A stretch of 64,000 nucleotides of DNA from the NCBI GenBank assembly GCA_023525975.1, contig CM042034.1:62617279-62681278 (forward strand), given 5' to 3'. This document shows positions 1-10,557 of the stretch, piece after piece. A program made the position numbers and the translations under genes. Origin of the DNA: Smallanthus sonchifolius. Taxonomy: Eukaryota > Streptophyta > Magnoliopsida > Asterales > Asteraceae. The notes under the pieces are model-generated. The model was not told the DNA's origin. It did not search any database and saw nothing but the letters and a program-made list of their open reading frames with translations. Each line of letters opens with the position of its first letter. The stretch's first letter is position 1.

Positions 1-383
1 ACTACCCATATTGCATCATAACCCTTTCGTGTCTTAGGTAGTTTAGTGATTAGATCCATGGTTATGTTCTCCCATTTCCAAAGTGGTATTTCAAGCGGTT
101 GAAGCTTTCCATACGGCTTTTGATGTTCCGCCTTTACCCTTAAGCATGTGAGACATCTTTCCACATACTTAACAGTATCACGTCTCATACCCGGCCACCA
201 AAAATGACACCTCAAATCATAAAACATCTTTGTGGCCCCCGGATGGATAGAATACTTAGATTTATGCGCCTTATCTAAAATAGTTTTCAAAATACTTGAC
301 AACCTAAGAATCCAAATTCTATCAAAGCATGTCTTTAACCCCGAGCTATTTTCCCCAAGCTTATCAACATAATGAACCATTCG
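1..383 (-). pseudogene. pol: Integrase N-terminal part of G1, truncated by window edge
   Basis: The minus-strand translation gives the His/Cys zinc-binding region of a Ty3 integrase (a HPGATKMFYDLRCHF-like stretch, then a CLTC pair), followed by the start of the catalytic core around a WENITMDL block. Integrase inserts the cDNA into the chromosome. Only the N-terminal third lies in the window. It continues in the direction of the RNase H feature at 384-812 and would have been part of the same polyprotein. The catalytic D,D,E triad cannot be checked because the rest is outside the window. Confidence 0.8.
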
Positions 384-812
384 TTATTTCTTCAAATCCC
401 CACCAAGTGATAACACTTGAGCCTCCCGGATTTCATCAATAAGAGATGATGAAATTGTCATCTTAAATGACTTCACCTTAATAGGTGCATGCCTCGTCTT
501 CCGGCTAAGAGCATCCGCTACTACATTCTCTTTACCCGGATGATAAAGTATCTCACAATCATAATCCTTGACCAATTCAAGCCACCCCATTTGCCTTATG
601 TTGAGGTCCTTTTGATCAAATAAATATTTGAGACTTTTGTGATCCGTGTAGATCGTACACTTAGCCCCATAAAAATAATGCCTCCAAATTTTGAGCGTGA
701 ATACCACGGCCGCAAGCTCTTGATCATGGGTAGGGTAATTCACCTCATGAGTCTTCAATTTCCTAGACGCGTAGGCAATCACTTTCCCCCTTTTCATTAA
801 AACACACCCCAA
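384..812 (-). pseudogene. pol: RNase H domain and RNase H-integrase linker of G1
   Basis: The 142-residue open stretch starts in the RNase H fold (GCVLMKRGKVIAYASRKLK), carries the ELAAVVFTLKIWRHY helix and the YTDHKSLKYL motif with its catalytic-type Asp, and ends in the linker before integrase. RNase H degrades the RNA of the RNA/DNA hybrid during reverse transcription. An in-frame TAG near 820 separates it from RT; the sister elements have a DASHSGLG block there. It is a broken domain, not an independent gene. Confidence 0.88.
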
Positions 813-821
813 CCCTGAATG

Positions 822-1895
822 CTAGGCATTCGAATACACCACAAAATCTTCGGTCCCTTCCGGCAAGGACAAAATAGGTGCCTTAGTCAACTTTTCTTTC
901 AAGAGTTGAAAGGCAGATTCTTGCTCGGCATACCAAACAAAATTAGTCTCCTTACGCGTTAACTTCGTCATCGACAAAGCAATCCGAGAGAAGTTCTCAA
1001 TAAATCTCCGATAATAACCCGTCAACCCCAAGAAACTTCTAATCTCTGAAGGCGTCTTCGTCGATGACCAATATTTTACCGCCACTATCTTGGATGGGTC
1101 GACAGTAATTCCTTTCTCGTTAATCACATGACCCAAGAATTGGATTTCGCGCAACCAAAATTCCCACTTAGAGAATTTTGCATAAAGCTTCTCCCTTCGC
1201 AACACTTTAAGAATTTCACGAAGATGAAAGGCATGATCACTTTCACTCCGCGAATAGATGAGAAGATCATCAATAAACACAATAACTGAATGGTCGAGGA
1301 ACGGTCTACACACCCGGTTCATAAGATCCATGAAAACCGCGAGTGTGTTGGTTAAACCGAATGGCATAACCGTAAACTCATAGTTACCGTATCGAGTGCG
1401 GAAAGCTGTCTTAGGAACGTCGTCTTCTTTCACTTTCAGCTGATGGTACCCGGATCTCAAATCAATCTTAGAGAACCATGACGCCCCTTGTAATTGATCG
1501 AAGAGGTCGTCAATCCGAGGTATCGGGTATCTATTATTCACTGTCAACTTGTTCAACTCCCGATAATCCATACACATCCTCATGCTTCCGTCCTTTTTTT
1601 TAACGAAGAGAACGAGTGCACCACAAGGCGAAACGCTTGGGCGTATGAAGCCTTTATCGAGTAGTTCTTGTAATTGCTCCATTAACTCTTTCATCACCGG
1701 CAGTGCCAATCTATAAGGTGCTTTGGCTACCGACTTAGCACCCGGTATCAAATCAATCCCAAACTCTACCTCCCTCTCCGGTGGAACCCCCGGTAACTCA
1801 TCTCCTCGAACTAATTTACAACTAGAACATCGTGAATATCTTTCACCCTTTCGATCACATCCGCAACACAAGCCATGTATGCCTTGCACCCACAC
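822..1895 (-). pseudogene. pol: Reverse transcriptase of G1
   Basis: This holds the full RT palm and fingers of a Ty3 element: the MDYRELNKLTVNNRYP block, WFSKIDLRSGYHQ, the FIDDLLIYS catalytic motif with both aspartates, FLGHVINEKG and the FLGLTGYYRRFI thumb region. It uses the element RNA as template for cDNA synthesis. It is open through the RT domain, but the first 30 or so residues are probably a different frame of the protease-RT linker. This is the window's only other RT besides G4 that has not lost the 428-base segment missing from G2, G3 and G5. Confidence 0.9.
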
Positions 1896-1896
1896 A

Positions 1897-2247
1897 TCAT
1901 GTACTTTTTCCCTTCACATAAGAACACAATCTTACTTTGCCTTTCTTTTCACCTTCTATGTAAATGGACTCACCCGACGGGGAATCGAGTTGTGTCACCT
2001 TAGGTCCACATAGAATATTCGCTTTGTTCTTTGACAACCAATCCATACCTACTATTACATCAAAATCCCCCATAGTCGTAGGAATTAAGTCTATAGGGAA
2101 CGTTTCACCCCCCGCCCTTAACTTGCAATTCCTATAGATATCGAAAACTAGGAAACTTTTATCATTTGTCGCCTCGATTTCTAAGGGTTCATCTAACTTG
2201 CTACTTAGAAACGAAGAATTCTTAACAAATTTCAAGGACATAAACAA
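1897..2247 (-). pseudogene. pol: Aspartic protease region of G1 (C-terminal half)
   Basis: The 116-residue stretch matches the protease core of the sister elements: FVKNSSFLSSKLDEP, then IDLIPTTMGDFDVIVGMDWL, the conserved hydrophobic-Gly-MDWL block of gypsy proteases. The catalytic DSG would lie just upstream at the end of the gag frame, where the translation shows FDSGLVVCL, so a frameshift sits immediately after the active site. The protease would cut the Gag-Pol polyprotein inside particles. Confidence 0.82.
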
Positions 2248-3383
2248 ACGACTAGCCCTGAATCAAAAAGAACTAGTGTAGGTAAAGAGTTAATCTTGAA
2301 TGTACCTGACACCACTTCCGAGTTCGTCTTTGTCTCTTCCGCCGAGATGTGGAAAGCTCTACCCTTTGGCTTTGACATCTCTATCTTCTTTTCACTTCCA
2401 CCTTGCTTCAACTCGGGACAATCCACCCAATTGTGCCCAGGCTTGTAACAATTATAGCACAAATGAATTTGGCTTGAACATTGATTCGCCATATGCCCCG
2501 GCTTCCCACATTTATAGCAATTTAACGTCCCCTTCCTACATTCCCCGAAATGTTCTTTCCCACAAATCTTACACCCCCGGGAAGAGAACTTATTAAAAGG
2601 CTTCTTACTAGGGCTCCCGCCCTTTATCTTCTTCACCACTTGATCCACAATCTCACGCTTTCTCTTTTCACCTCTTGCTTCTTGCCTCCTCAACTCCACC
2701 TCCCTTTCCCGACACATGTTTATCAAATCTACAAGTATGGTAAAAGAGGAAGGAGATATGCTATCTCTGAACTCTACAGTCAACATAGCATACAATCTGT
2801 CAATCTTCGCCTTCTCGGTCGACACCACGTCCGGGCAGAACTTGGCGCGATCAAAGAAGGCCCCCTGCCAATTCATCTATTGACTCAGTCATTTGCCTCA
2901 TGAGGAGGAACTCCTCATTCATCCTGTCAACTACGGCTTGTGGGCAATGATACTTCAGAAAAGCCGTCTTAAACTCCTCCCAAGTCATGGAGGTCACACC
3001 CAACTCACCCCTCTCCTTTCGGAGATTCAAAAGCCATTCCTTTGCCCTTCAGTCAACAGAGGCACACTGAACATCACCCAATCCTTGGGCTTACATTTAG
3101 TCGTCTCAAAGTTTGATTCCGTATCCACCACCCACCCGTGGCTAAGGATCGGGTCCACTTGCCCGTTATACTCCTTGGGCTTGATCACCATAAACTCTTT
3201 AAGAGTACAACCTTGTGGTTCCCTCTCCTTTTCATTCATAACCTCTTCGAGAGTAAGCTTAATATCCCCTCTCATTTCCTCCATTAGTAAAGATGTGGCT
3301 TGCTCAAAGGACTTGGTCACTTCTTCCTTAATCATTTCTTGGATTCTTGAATCCAACGGTTCGTTGTTCGTATCGCCCGTCAT
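2232..3383 (-). pseudogene. gag: Gag of G1 with two or three zinc knuckles, frameshifted
   Basis: The N-terminal part (3383 to 3027) starts at an ATG whose product begins MTGDTNNEPLDSRIQEMIKEE and contains the LSHGWVVDTESNFE capsid block. The frame is lost near 3027 and resumes at 2876, giving FFDRAKFCPDVVSTEKAKID, a basic KRKREIVDQVV segment, then CX2CX4HX4C knuckles (CYKCGKPGHMANQC and CYNCYKPGHNWVDC), preceded by a partial one (CKICGKEHFGEC). Gag forms the particle and the knuckles bind genomic RNA. The ATG at 3383 is chosen by alignment with G4 and G5. Confidence 0.88.
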
Positions 3384-3774
3384 CTCTAAACTGAGAATTA
3401 GAACAAAAACACCTTAATATCCTTACACTTTCAATACCTTAGTTATCCATCACACATTTACTCTTATATGTATTAAGTATATATATCTACCTATATACGT
3501 ACATACGTATATAATCACCTTCACCTAATTCTTGCAAATGTTCATTGTTATATGGTTATCAAAAAGACCCTTGCATATTTCGTCTTATTAATCATATTGG
3601 CCAGACATGTTTAATAATACGCTATGCCCAATTGTAATTATCATCTCCATATAACAAATCACAAAAAAAAGTTTCGGCACACATAACACCTTGTCATTCA
3701 TTCATACATATACATATACACCATATATATATAACCACCTTATCAAAACATTACTAACCTTTCACTTCCGAAAG
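3384..3774 (-). other. 5' leader of G1, cut by an insertion
   Basis: The sequence between the gag ATG and position 3774 is homologous to the leaders of G2-G5. It includes the splice-acceptor-like CTAATTCTCAG next to gag (about 3391-3401) and the donor-like AAAGGTTAGTAATG at its far end (about 3747-3760). At 3775 homology stops abruptly, so the primer-binding site and the end of the 5' LTR are missing here. Confidence 0.75.
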
Positions 3775-4840
3775 TGTGACATCCGGACTTTTAGGATTAA
3801 CTCCGTTAACAAATCCAGTTAATTCTTAACCTAATTAACTCATTACAAACCTCAGAGACTAATTCTATTAATATTTAAACTAAAATTGCAGGGACTAGTT
3901 GTGTAATTAACCTAAATCCAATTCAGTTGACTTTAAAAGTCAAATTTGAATGATATTAGTTCCTGTTGACTTTTACAAGTCAAACCATTCTTGTTCTTGA
4001 TCCAAATTCGCGACCATAACTTCCTAACCGTTCGAATTCAAGTCTGGAATAAGTGGCATTGATGATCTCGAATTTCTACTAATCATTTCCATACGTTATA
4101 GTGCGTTAATGATTGTGAATTAAGATCCCAAACCGAAATCGTCGACCCCATTAACGTTTACCGTCGAATTCAAGCAAATCGGCTATCATTTCACATTCTA
4201 ACACCTTGCGCATCTCAAACGAGTTCCTCTGAGTCTTTTGCACACATCATCTTCGCCGGAGATGCAGCAGGAGACGCCGGGGACCAACTCTTCGGATTCA
4301 CGACGGTGAACTATTCGAACTCCATCAATTTGAACTTGATTCAAGTACCTAATCACACTTACAGTTTCGTTTTCATCCCTAGATCAAAATCCCTAACCTA
4401 ATTGAGACCTATAACATCGAATTGATTGAGAACCGATTCTAGGGTTCATCATTTAAACGATCTAATCGAACCCTAACATATACTCGATTTCAATCAAATT
4501 AAACCACATGAATAGTTCACAATGTCCAAATCATCGAAAGCCCCATGAATCCAACTCGAAACATTATAAGATTTAGTCAATTTGATTCTTGATCAAACCT
4601 AGAGTTTCCGAATTCAAAAACATGAAATTTACGACCTTAAACTCGATGGTTTTGCAATTGAAATCACCCATAGATTTGAAATACCCTGATTATCAAAAAC
4701 CCTATGTCTGTTGGTTCAATCAAAATCGAATTCGTTGGCTTTGGGTGGAGTTTGGATCCGGATCGCGATGGGGGGGAGGGGGAAGGAACTTAGGGACTTG
4801 TATATTAAAACCTATCCGAACCAATCTAGTGTGCGATTAC

Positions 4841-4920
4841 CCTAGCGGGTGAAGTGGTAAAGGTGTTAGGCTTGTGTGGGAGAGACCCGGGTTCGAGTCT
4901 CTCCACCTGTTTTCTTTTTA
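4841..4920 (+). repeat. tRNA-derived SINE-like unit with A box, B box and T run
   Basis: An A-box-like block (TAGCGGGTGAAGTGG, 4853-4867) is followed about 25 bases later by a near-consensus B box (GGTTCGAGTCT, 4890-4900) and then by T runs (TTTTCTTTTT) that would stop Pol III. GGAGAGAC and GTCTCTCC form a perfect 8-bp stem around the B box. No full cloverleaf with a 5+7+5 T arm can be drawn, so this is not a functional tRNA; it resembles the head of a plant SINE or a relic tRNA. Confidence 0.45.
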
Positions 4921-5059
4921 AACATTTTTTTAAAGCATTATTTTAATGTAAAAACTATCCCTATATTATTATATTAATATATTAATATGTTTTAGCCCCG
5001 CAAAACGCCCGTAGGCTCGGGTTTGGTTTGTAAACCATATTCATTAAAAATACCCACTT

Positions 5060-5345
5060 TTAAAATAATATATTTATATTATTTTCAAACCACGATTTCG
5101 AACAAAATAATATATTTATATTATTTTCAATCCGTGACCCCAATTAAAAATAATATATATTTAAATATTATTTTGCCACGTTTATAAGCATTGTGAGACG
5201 TTTCAAACTATTAAATAATAATATAATTATTTATATTATTTACCCACGGTTACATCCTCGAATAAAAATAATATATTTATTATTTTATCACATAAATGAT
5301 GATTTTATTAATCCTATGAACTTAAAATAATATAATAAATTATAT
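5060..5345. repeat. Array of AT-rich palindromes
   Basis: About six copies of an AAAATAATATA...TATTATTTT type dyad occur roughly every 40-60 bases (near 5060, 5105, 5145, 5217, 5262 and 5323), separated by short GC-containing spacers. Each could form a hairpin. They lie inside the 3775-6577 repeat; no coding potential is seen. Confidence 0.7.
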
Positions 5346-5689
5346 TATTTTCTTAGGCCATTGTTAAATGGTACAAACGTACGAATGTTTATTAAATAAC
5401 ATTATATTCGTAGTTAGAGACGTTCAACACGAAACACTTTTATCTTAATAATTATATTCAGAATTCCTTATTCCCGTGGACACGTTCGTCTACTCGTTGA
5501 TCATTAGGATGTTTTAAGACATTCAAATCTTCCGTGTCGTCGTCACAAATCTCATTGTATCCCTAATTGTTATGTGTATAATTCTAGGGCATACGTAAGC
5601 CTTTGCAGGCTAACACTTGTGGTCCCAATTGCATCCTTGTGTGGTGATATCTACTCGTACACAACTCAGGTGAGTTTCACGGCCCCTTT

Positions 5690-5875
5690 TTACTTGTTTT
5701 ACTATTGGGGGAGAAACATGCTTACACATAAACATTATTTTACTTGTTTTCCTATTGGGGAGAAACATGCATACACACAAACAGTATTTTACTTGTTTTC
5801 CCGTTGGGGAGAAACATGCATACACATAAACTGTATTTTACTTGTTTCCCCGTTAGGGAGAAACATGCATACGAA
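5690..5875 (+). repeat. 49-bp tandem repeat, about 4 units
   Basis: The anchor GAGAAACATG recurs at 5711, 5760, 5809 and 5858, an exact 49-bp period. Each unit also carries a TTTTACTTGTTT block. Short ORFs on both strands here are only translations of the repeat. Confidence 0.92.
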
Positions 5876-6577
5876 CCGGCATCCGTTACTTGTCTCCTAG
5901 CCAGGGAAAGACATACACATGGAAATGGATCACATAGTATTTCATTACCACTTGTGTACCTAAGTGCAAACATAACATGCAAAGTCCTTACACACTCGGA
6001 CCGTTAATATATGGAGTATAGCGAGGAAATTTGAGTAGTACTACTGGGTTTGACAAACCCCACCTGGGTTAGTCGCGCTAACTTGATTGGAGGTCTAACG
6101 GATGTAAATTGTCTTAAACACTTGCCATTGTGGATGTTAGCAATGGCGGAAGGCATCTCAAACATAAACAGTCAGCTTCGGTTGCGAACACTTAGAGTAA
6201 CTTGTACATTGTCTAGCTAGCAATAGGTGTGACTTACGTATGTGGATCCAGCAACACTCAAACAGTTTATTTACATACAAACCTGTGAACTCACCAACCT
6301 CATGTTTACACTTTTTCTTACATGTTTATCAAGTCGCTTTGGCACATGTTGCACACTTAGGACATGCATGGAGTCCTACTGTCATTGCATTCTTATGCAA
6401 ACATTTAAAACGATTCACTTGCTTTTATTAAACTAAACTTGGGCGCGCTTGTTTTGCGAAGTAACTATTGGACATAAACCGCTTCCGCATTTATCTCTGA
6501 ACTTTCATGTTATGACATTTTAAGTCCCATATAGCGTCGTTTGATGTAACTAATGACTGAGATCCTGGTTTGTCACA

Positions 6578-8419
6578 CGCCAAACCGTATGGCGTGTCGC
6601 GAGGGAGTCCCAAATCACCAATCCGAGAAACCAGGTTCTTTGCGTGGCGCGAAGAACCTCCCCCTGATGTTAGTTTTTGCCCAGTTCCAACACTTAGCCA
6701 AATTTCCACCATTTAACATTTCAACTTTACACAAAAATTTCCCAACACTTGGGTTTTGTTTAAAGACATCCATACATCATTCTTAACATCAAAACTACAT
6801 ATATCTTGTATCAATAACATCCATTTAAGGATTTCTATTTACACCCCAAAAGCACCCATTTCGCATACGAGAACCCGCCAACGCCTTGGACATGGCTTTG
6901 ACTACATCGAAGCTTTTCCTACATAACCACATAAACATTTCACTATTAGTAATGAGAATAAAACATATCAACAAGTAAAATCTACTTGTTTTCATCCATT
7001 CACCCATTTGACCCGTTTCCACCCAATTAGTCATTAGGCTTCATATCACTTGCATAACACCTTACAAGTTTCATTCTTTTCATTTAACATTCATAATTAA
7101 CATATTTCCATTTCCATTATAGCACATAGGCCATAACTTCATCACCACATTTCCATTATGATTCTTAGATCATCACTTCATCACCCATTTCTATTATGGT
7201 ATTTAAACCATAACTTCATCACCACATTTACATTATAATATTTAAACCATAACCTCATATCCACATTTCCATTATAGTTTTACAACTATAACTACATTCA
7301 TTTATTTGCACATACAATTTATACTCATTCATACACATTCATAACACACCACATGGTATGAAAACAAAACGCATTTTCATCACATTTTCATTATGGTACT
7401 TTGACCATAACTTCATCACCACATTTCCATTATAGTATTATAACTATAACTATATTCATTCACATATTCATTCACCTCAATTCACATTCATAACACATAA
7501 CATAATATGCAAACATATTACATCTATCACCATTTATCAACATTACTAAGTAAGTGCAAAAGCACTTACCTTTTGGATTCGAAGATCCCGTTCCACCTTC
7601 TCGATTGACAATTTGATTACCCAAACATATACACCTAGTTTAGTAATCTATTATACATCAAAATTACAATTTAATTGGGTTCCCAACCCAAACTGACCCG
7701 TTTGGGTTATACTCATATCCATCCAAACTCACCTACTTGAGTTTCATTACCATTTCCTTAACACTAATTTTTCATTAAATCTTTAACATTAGGTTAATTT
7801 GTGTTCATTCAAGTGTCTAACATCATATAAACACTTAATCATCACTAATCATTCATCCTATCATCATAATCCAAAAACCCCCCAATTTTATCCATATGAA
7901 CCCTAACTTCTCATATTCACCATTCTTTACCTTTAGTTTAGCTAGATTATCAACAATCTAACACTAATTAACAACACGCGTCATCAAATTTTCGGATTTC
8001 TACAAAACCCACCTACTAACTCATCAATGGTGAAATCAAATGGAAGATTATCACTTACTTGATGTTAGGAAGGTGATGTGTGAGCCAAAACCTTCACAAT
8101 TCAAGCTTCAAATGCACGATTTTGCTTCAATTTCACTTTCACCCTTTTTCTCTCTTGCAAGCATCGACCCACATAACCATATGAGACTAAATTTTGACTT
8201 TCACTAGTCAAATATGGCAGATTTGCCATATTTACACATTTAGCCCCTCAACTTCCATTTCATCCATTTTCATGTCAAAATTAGTTAAAAACCAATATTA
8301 CCCCATCAATAACTTGAAACCCACTTGTTTTAACTTATTTCTAAAACATTATTTCCACCATAATATTAATTAGAAATATTTATTTTTTTAAAACGAAACC
8401 CGGATTTTGGTTCGTTACA
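6578..8419 (-). repeat. G1 LTR (diverged subtype), 3' end missing
   Basis: On the minus strand the LTR begins at 8419 with TGTAACGAACCAAAATCCGG, the same terminus as the other Tekay LTRs in the window. It contains tandem units with TTATGG...CCATAA dyads (7110-7450), a conserved AAGTAAGTGCAAAAGCACTT palindrome-like block near 7550, and two hairpins near 6575-6658. The U5 end (TTTCA) and the primer-binding site are not found; homology is lost to the left of about 6577. Confidence 0.75.
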
Positions 8420-9461
8420 CATATGTAGCAAGTATAGGTAAATCCGGATATTAATCTGTGGACACCGCTAAGATGGCCCTCGATAGAAAACCTTTATCAA
8501 GTCCTAGCCTAATGATACAATTAAGATGTGATTTAACTAAAAACCTAAAAACATGAAATTAATGCAAATAACTTAAAGACTCTAAACGATGACAATGCAG
8601 CAAGTAAGCAAACCAACAAGGATGGGAAAACTCGGGTAAAAGTCAAGGAACTAAGACAACCACCTAAGTAGGAATCCTGTCCACATGTAATGACTATAGT
8701 AATGATCATATGACTATCTCTAAAGATACAAGTCTAAGGCTAGCCAGATATGTTTCAACAATGACTGATTACTTACAACATACAAATTTTTACATAAATT
8801 ACTGCTTTTCAATATGTTAGATTTATTTAACCCGTGTAATAAATATGTTTTAACCTACTAATTAATAAAAACAAATCTCGTCACAAAAGTAATGAAATAA
8901 CCAAAATAATTTATTCTCCATGCTTTGTATCTATATTTATTCAACATACTACAAAAGGCAAATTACAAAAATGTTCAAGCACGAGGTACAATATCTTATT
9001 GCAATACAATATCTTATTGCATTGCTCACTTCCCCAACATGTTGGCACGTGGTCTTGGCAGTAGATACATTTTCTTTTTGGTTTTGCAAAACAATTTTGT
9101 GTATGTATATGTTTTATGCTAAGAATTAAACAAAATTTACAATAGTTGGGATGCTTAAAACCCACACTAGCAAAACTCATTGCCTCGTGTTCAATCTTAC
9201 CTTCCTCTGCCATGCAATTTTTTTGCCTCTTTTGTTTACTGTTTCTTTATTTTTTTTTAATTCGGATCTATTTTTATCTTTTCTTTAGTAAATCTTTTAT
9301 TACTTTTATCCTTTTAAGTCTATGTATACCATCACGATTTGTTTTATAATTTATGTATTCATGTTTACAACCGAGCCGTCACAAACGCGCTCCAAATTTT
9401 ATTTTTTGTTTCTCCAAATTCACGCTCCGATCAATTAGTCTAATAAAATTCAAATAATTAA
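8420..9461. other. No gene seen
   Basis: This is AT-rich sequence outside the G1 LTR. Short ORFs (up to 90 codons) have no recognisable domains. The only structure I see is an 18-bp direct duplication containing AATACAATATCTTATTGC near 8988-9022. Confidence 0.6.
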
Positions 9462-9763
9462 CTAATAAATTAAAAGTAAATAACGATTACGGGATCCTCT
9501 TACACGTTGACAAACGCCTTTGCCAAGTTCAACTCCTAGGTCGACACCCACTTTTTTCGTTTTCTTCATGTGGGACCGTTTTCTTGGTGTTGCTTGCGTA
9601 CTCTCAATAAATTCGGGCATTTCTTGTGTTTCAGGAATGTTAGGGTCGGGGTTGTTTGGGTGGGACATACCAAATAACATTGGGTCCATATATGGTATTT
9701 ATCCTTGTTTTTGAACGGGTTTGGTTGTTGAGGGATTGGTTGAACAGGTTTGGTTGAGGGCAT
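9462..9763 (-). pseudogene. Decayed reading frame, possibly from a PIF/Harbinger-type element
   Basis: Two overlapping minus-strand frames (9566-9763 and 9462-9689) together give a Pro/Asn/Gln-rich start, a PNIPETQEMPEF block and a basic RKRSHMKKTKK stretch. From memory this resembles the N-terminal region of the Myb-like second protein of plant PIF/Harbinger transposons (often annotated as glutathione S-transferase T3-like). A one-base shift separates the frames and no Myb domain follows. Resemblance is weak and no transposase is seen; it could also be an unrelated gene fragment. Confidence 0.3.
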
Positions 9764-9926
9764 TGTCTTAAGCGGAAGAGCGTTTATCTAAGAGCGCGGT
9801 TTTTAAATGAGTATCATATAATTGATGAGAGTACAGCTCGTTAAAAGTTTGTTGGGTTCAAATTCCAAGAAAATAGGAGAGGTTTTTTTATGTTTGGATG
9901 ATTCAAATTGGCGTGCCTTTGAAAGC

Positions 9927-9934
9927 TATTTATA
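9927..9934 (-). promoter_or_regulatory. TATA box candidate upstream of the 9763 frame
   Basis: On the minus strand the bases read TATAAATA, a perfect plant TATA box, 164 bases upstream of the ATG at 9763. That spacing suits a TATA box plus 5' UTR. No other promoter element was identified, so activity is inferred only from sequence and position. Confidence 0.35.
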
Positions 9935-9974
9935 GGCTGAAATCTAGACCCGTACTAGATCGCTAGGCTGAGGG

Positions 9975-10280
9975 GTAATGGTCCGCTATCGCCTCAGTCT
10001 TTGCGAGTCAATCATGCCACATGGTGGCTTCTCCGGGGTCGGCTGACGCAGACCGCAAGGAAAGGAGTAGTGGTCCGCTACCGCTTGCCACCATTATCCC
10101 TTGCGTCAGTCCTAACACGCATCAGCCTCTTAGTGGACCTCCACTATATTGTGGCTTAGTGGACCTCTAAGATTGGGGTAGTGGTCCGCTACCCGTGACA
10201 CGTGTCAGAATTTTCATCCATTAGTCATCAGCCACGTGGCAACGCCCGGTTGTTTCCTTGGTGGCTACGTAGCGGACCAC
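9975..10280. repeat. Four copies of a GTAGTGGTCCGCTAC motif
   Basis: The 15-bp motif, itself ending in the inverted GTAG/CTAC, occurs at 9975-9990 (degenerate), 10067-10081 and 10178-10192, with an inverted partial copy at 10269-10280. Such dispersed subterminal motifs are typical of DNA transposons. I could not identify matching terminal inverted repeats or a target duplication. Confidence 0.6.
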
Positions 10281-10557
10281 CAAGCTACCCTTGACCTTCA
10301 GGCTAATTGTAGAACCAACCTTTGTTGTTTTGTTTCTTGTATATTTAGGCCCAAATTTTGACAGGTATTACGCAGGATGTGGGTGTCACAAATAAAATAG
10401 TTTTAAGGTAGTAAACAAAAACGTATTATTTTTTTAACCTTTTCTTAAGATCGAGAGGCACCGAGGTACATTCAAAATATTATATGCATTATTTTTGTTC
10501 CTTTTATCCAACTATTTTATATGTTATACTTTCATTATGATTATTTTTAATAATCTT
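10281..10557. other. No gene seen
   Basis: No open frame with recognisable content, no repeat structure and no RNA gene is seen between the 15-bp motif cluster and the C-rich arm of the fold-back. The sequence becomes AT-rich to the right. Confidence 0.5.

Larger units (their letters stand above)
3775..6577. repeat. Interrupting repeat, possible 2.8 kb solo LTR
   Basis: Homology to the G1 leader ends at 3774 and the next bases are TGTGACA; TGTCACA, its exact reverse complement, lies at 6571-6577, so the segment could be a TG...CA solo LTR. No coding domain is seen. It contains a tRNA-derived-looking unit (4841-4920), an AT-rich palindrome array (about 5060-5345) and a 49-bp tandem array (5690-5875). 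The flanking pentamers (gaaag and cgcca) do not match, so no target-site duplication supports the boundary, and the right end overlaps a hairpin that may belong to the G1 LTR. The right edge is tentative. Confidence 0.45.
1..8419 (-). mobile_element. Ty3/gypsy chromovirus G1 (Tekay type), interrupted and cut by the window edge
   Basis: Read on the minus strand, the order is LTR (8419 down to about 6578), an interrupting repeat (6577-3775), leader, gag, protease, RT, RNase H, and the start of integrase at position 1. The coding part is clearly related to the elements at 33-64 kb but more diverged, and its LTR is a separate subtype. It is broken by a frameshift in gag near 3027, a stop near 820 and others. 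That the LTR at 6578-8419 belongs to the same copy as the coding part is inferred from orientation and order; the end of that LTR and the primer-binding site are missing. Confidence 0.75.

Noticed and set aside
4841..4920. Functional tRNA gene
   Set aside because: A and B boxes are present, but a standard cloverleaf with a 5-bp T stem, anticodon arm and acceptor stem cannot be drawn.
5574..6007. Small ORFs on both strands
   Set aside because: They are translations of a 49-bp tandem repeat and show periodic residues, with no domain.
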